Positions 63,448-64,000 of a DNA stretch of 64,000 nucleotides are shown piece after piece. The number at the start of each line of letters is the position of its first letter. Position 1 is the first letter of the stretch. This stretch comes from Nostocoides sp. HKS02 (GTDB taxonomy: Bacteria; Actinomycetota; Actinomycetes; Actinomycetales; Dermatophilaceae), in assembly GCF_009707485.1 (NCBI RefSeq), contig NZ_CP046121.1, positions 1,302,001 to 1,366,000 on the forward strand, written 5' to 3'. The notes below the pieces were generated by a model, which was not told the DNA's origin, did not search any database, and saw nothing but the letters and a program-made list of their open reading frames with translations. A program made the position numbers and the translations under genes.

Positions 63448-64000
63448 CTACGGCGCGACGCAGGTGATGTGGGGGGCGATGGCGTCGGCGGACTCTTGGC
63501 CGTAGGCCTCTGCCAGGCGGCGCAGGAAGCTCTCCTTGCCGAGGGTGTACTCCTGCGTGCCCACGGTCTCGATCACGTAGGTCGCCAGCATCGAGCCGAG
63601 CTCGGCGGCGTGGCGCAGCCCGAGGTCGGCGGCGAGCCCGGTGAGGAAGCCGGCCCGGAAGGCGTCGCCGACCCCGGTCGGGTCGGCACGACGGACCTCG
63701 CGGGCGACGCCGACCTCGATGGGGGCCTCGCCACGCCGCTCGATGACGACGCCGTCCCGCCCCTTGGTGATGACCCGGGTGGTCACCCTGTCAGCGATCT
63801 CCTCGGCCCCCCACCCGGTCTTCTTCTCGGTCAGCGCCGCCTCGTACTCGTTGGTGAGCAGGTAGTCGGCCCCGTCGATGAGCTGGCGGATCGTGTCGCC
63901 GTCGGCGAACGCGAGCTGCTGGCTCGGGTCGGCGGCGAAGGGGATTCCCCGCGAGCGGCACTCACGGGTGTGGCGCAGCATCGCCTCGGGGTCGTTCGCA
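63448..64000 (-). CDS. adoK: PfkB-family carbohydrate/adenosine kinase, C-terminal part (runs off the window)
   Basis: The C-terminal 183 residues of a ribokinase-like kinase. The catalytic motif DPTGVGDAFRAGFLTGL (general base Asp) and the upstream VITKGRDGVVIERRG are typical of PfkB kinases. The frame is open to the window edge, reading ANDPEAMLRHTREC before residue-level cut-off, so the start is outside. Position next to the ctaC region matches adenosine kinase Rv2202c of M. tuberculosis; substrate assignment rests on that synteny. Confidence 0.85.
   Translation of the reverse strand, partial: ANDPEAMLRHTRECRSRGIPFAADPSQQLAFADGDTIRQLIDGADYLLTNEYEAALTEKKTGWGAEEIADRVTTRVITKGRDGVVIERRGEAPIEVGVAREVRRADPTGVGDAFRAGFLTGLAADLGLRHAAELGSMLATYVIETVGTQEYTLGKESFLRRLAEAYGQESADAIAPHITCVAP

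Overview
The window is chromosomal DNA of a high-GC Gram-positive bacterium (Actinomycetota). About 70% GC, frequent GTG starts, actinobacterial families (Rv2175c-like, DUF3040, DUF7455, DUF6504, SAV_6107 HEPN, type II DAHP synthase) and an actinobacterial-type bcc:aa3 respiratory locus support this. I infer Micrococcales, perhaps Intrasporangiaceae, but cannot prove the genus. I saw no rRNA, tRNA, CRISPR array, insertion sequence or prophage. Gene density is very high; only one stretch over 300 bases (about 13802-14153) lacks a gene.

Layout. 1-14 kb: the 5' tip of a GNAT/CoA-ligase gene, a nitroreductase, topoisomerase IV subunit A, a sucrase/ferredoxin-like protein, a LacI-controlled sugar ABC importer without its own ATPase, a short UvrA-like protein and topoisomerase IV subunit B. 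14-19 kb: small conserved genes and a DUF6504-HEPN-methyltransferase-dinB operon preceded by a perfect LexA-type box, i.e. an apparent SOS operon. 19-24 kb: a secreted GH3 enzyme, an ECF sigma factor coupled to a membrane-anchored beta-propeller protein, a VOC protein and a HAD phosphatase.

24-64 kb follows, with insertions, the gene order of Mycobacterium tuberculosis Rv2172c-Rv2202c: metF, idsA2-like, Rv2175c-like, pknL-like, type II aroG, plsC-like acyltransferase, ArsA-like ATPase, SRPBCC proteins, fadD15-like ligase, GT87-like membrane protein, DEDD/UvrC-like nuclease, trpD, ctaE-qcrCAB, ctaF/ctaD/ctaC, adoK. The respiratory genes encode a cytochrome bc1 complex (QcrC, QcrA, QcrB) and an aa3 oxidase (CtaC, CtaD, CtaE, CtaF) that together move electrons from menaquinol to oxygen.

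Two global patterns stand out. First, five conserved genes (pknL-like, plsC-like, qcrC, an L,D-transpeptidase and ctaD) each need exactly one single-base correction to be intact; two of these are core respiratory genes, so residual sequencing/assembly error is the likeliest reason. Second, many genes have a TANNNT-type -10 hexamer exactly 6-7 nt before the start codon, the signature of leaderless transcripts. No clearly new defence or biosynthetic system is present. The best candidates for new biology are the SOS operon, the sigma factor/beta-propeller pair, and a cysteine-desulfurase-like protein that lacks the PLP lysine and is coupled to a TusA-like protein.
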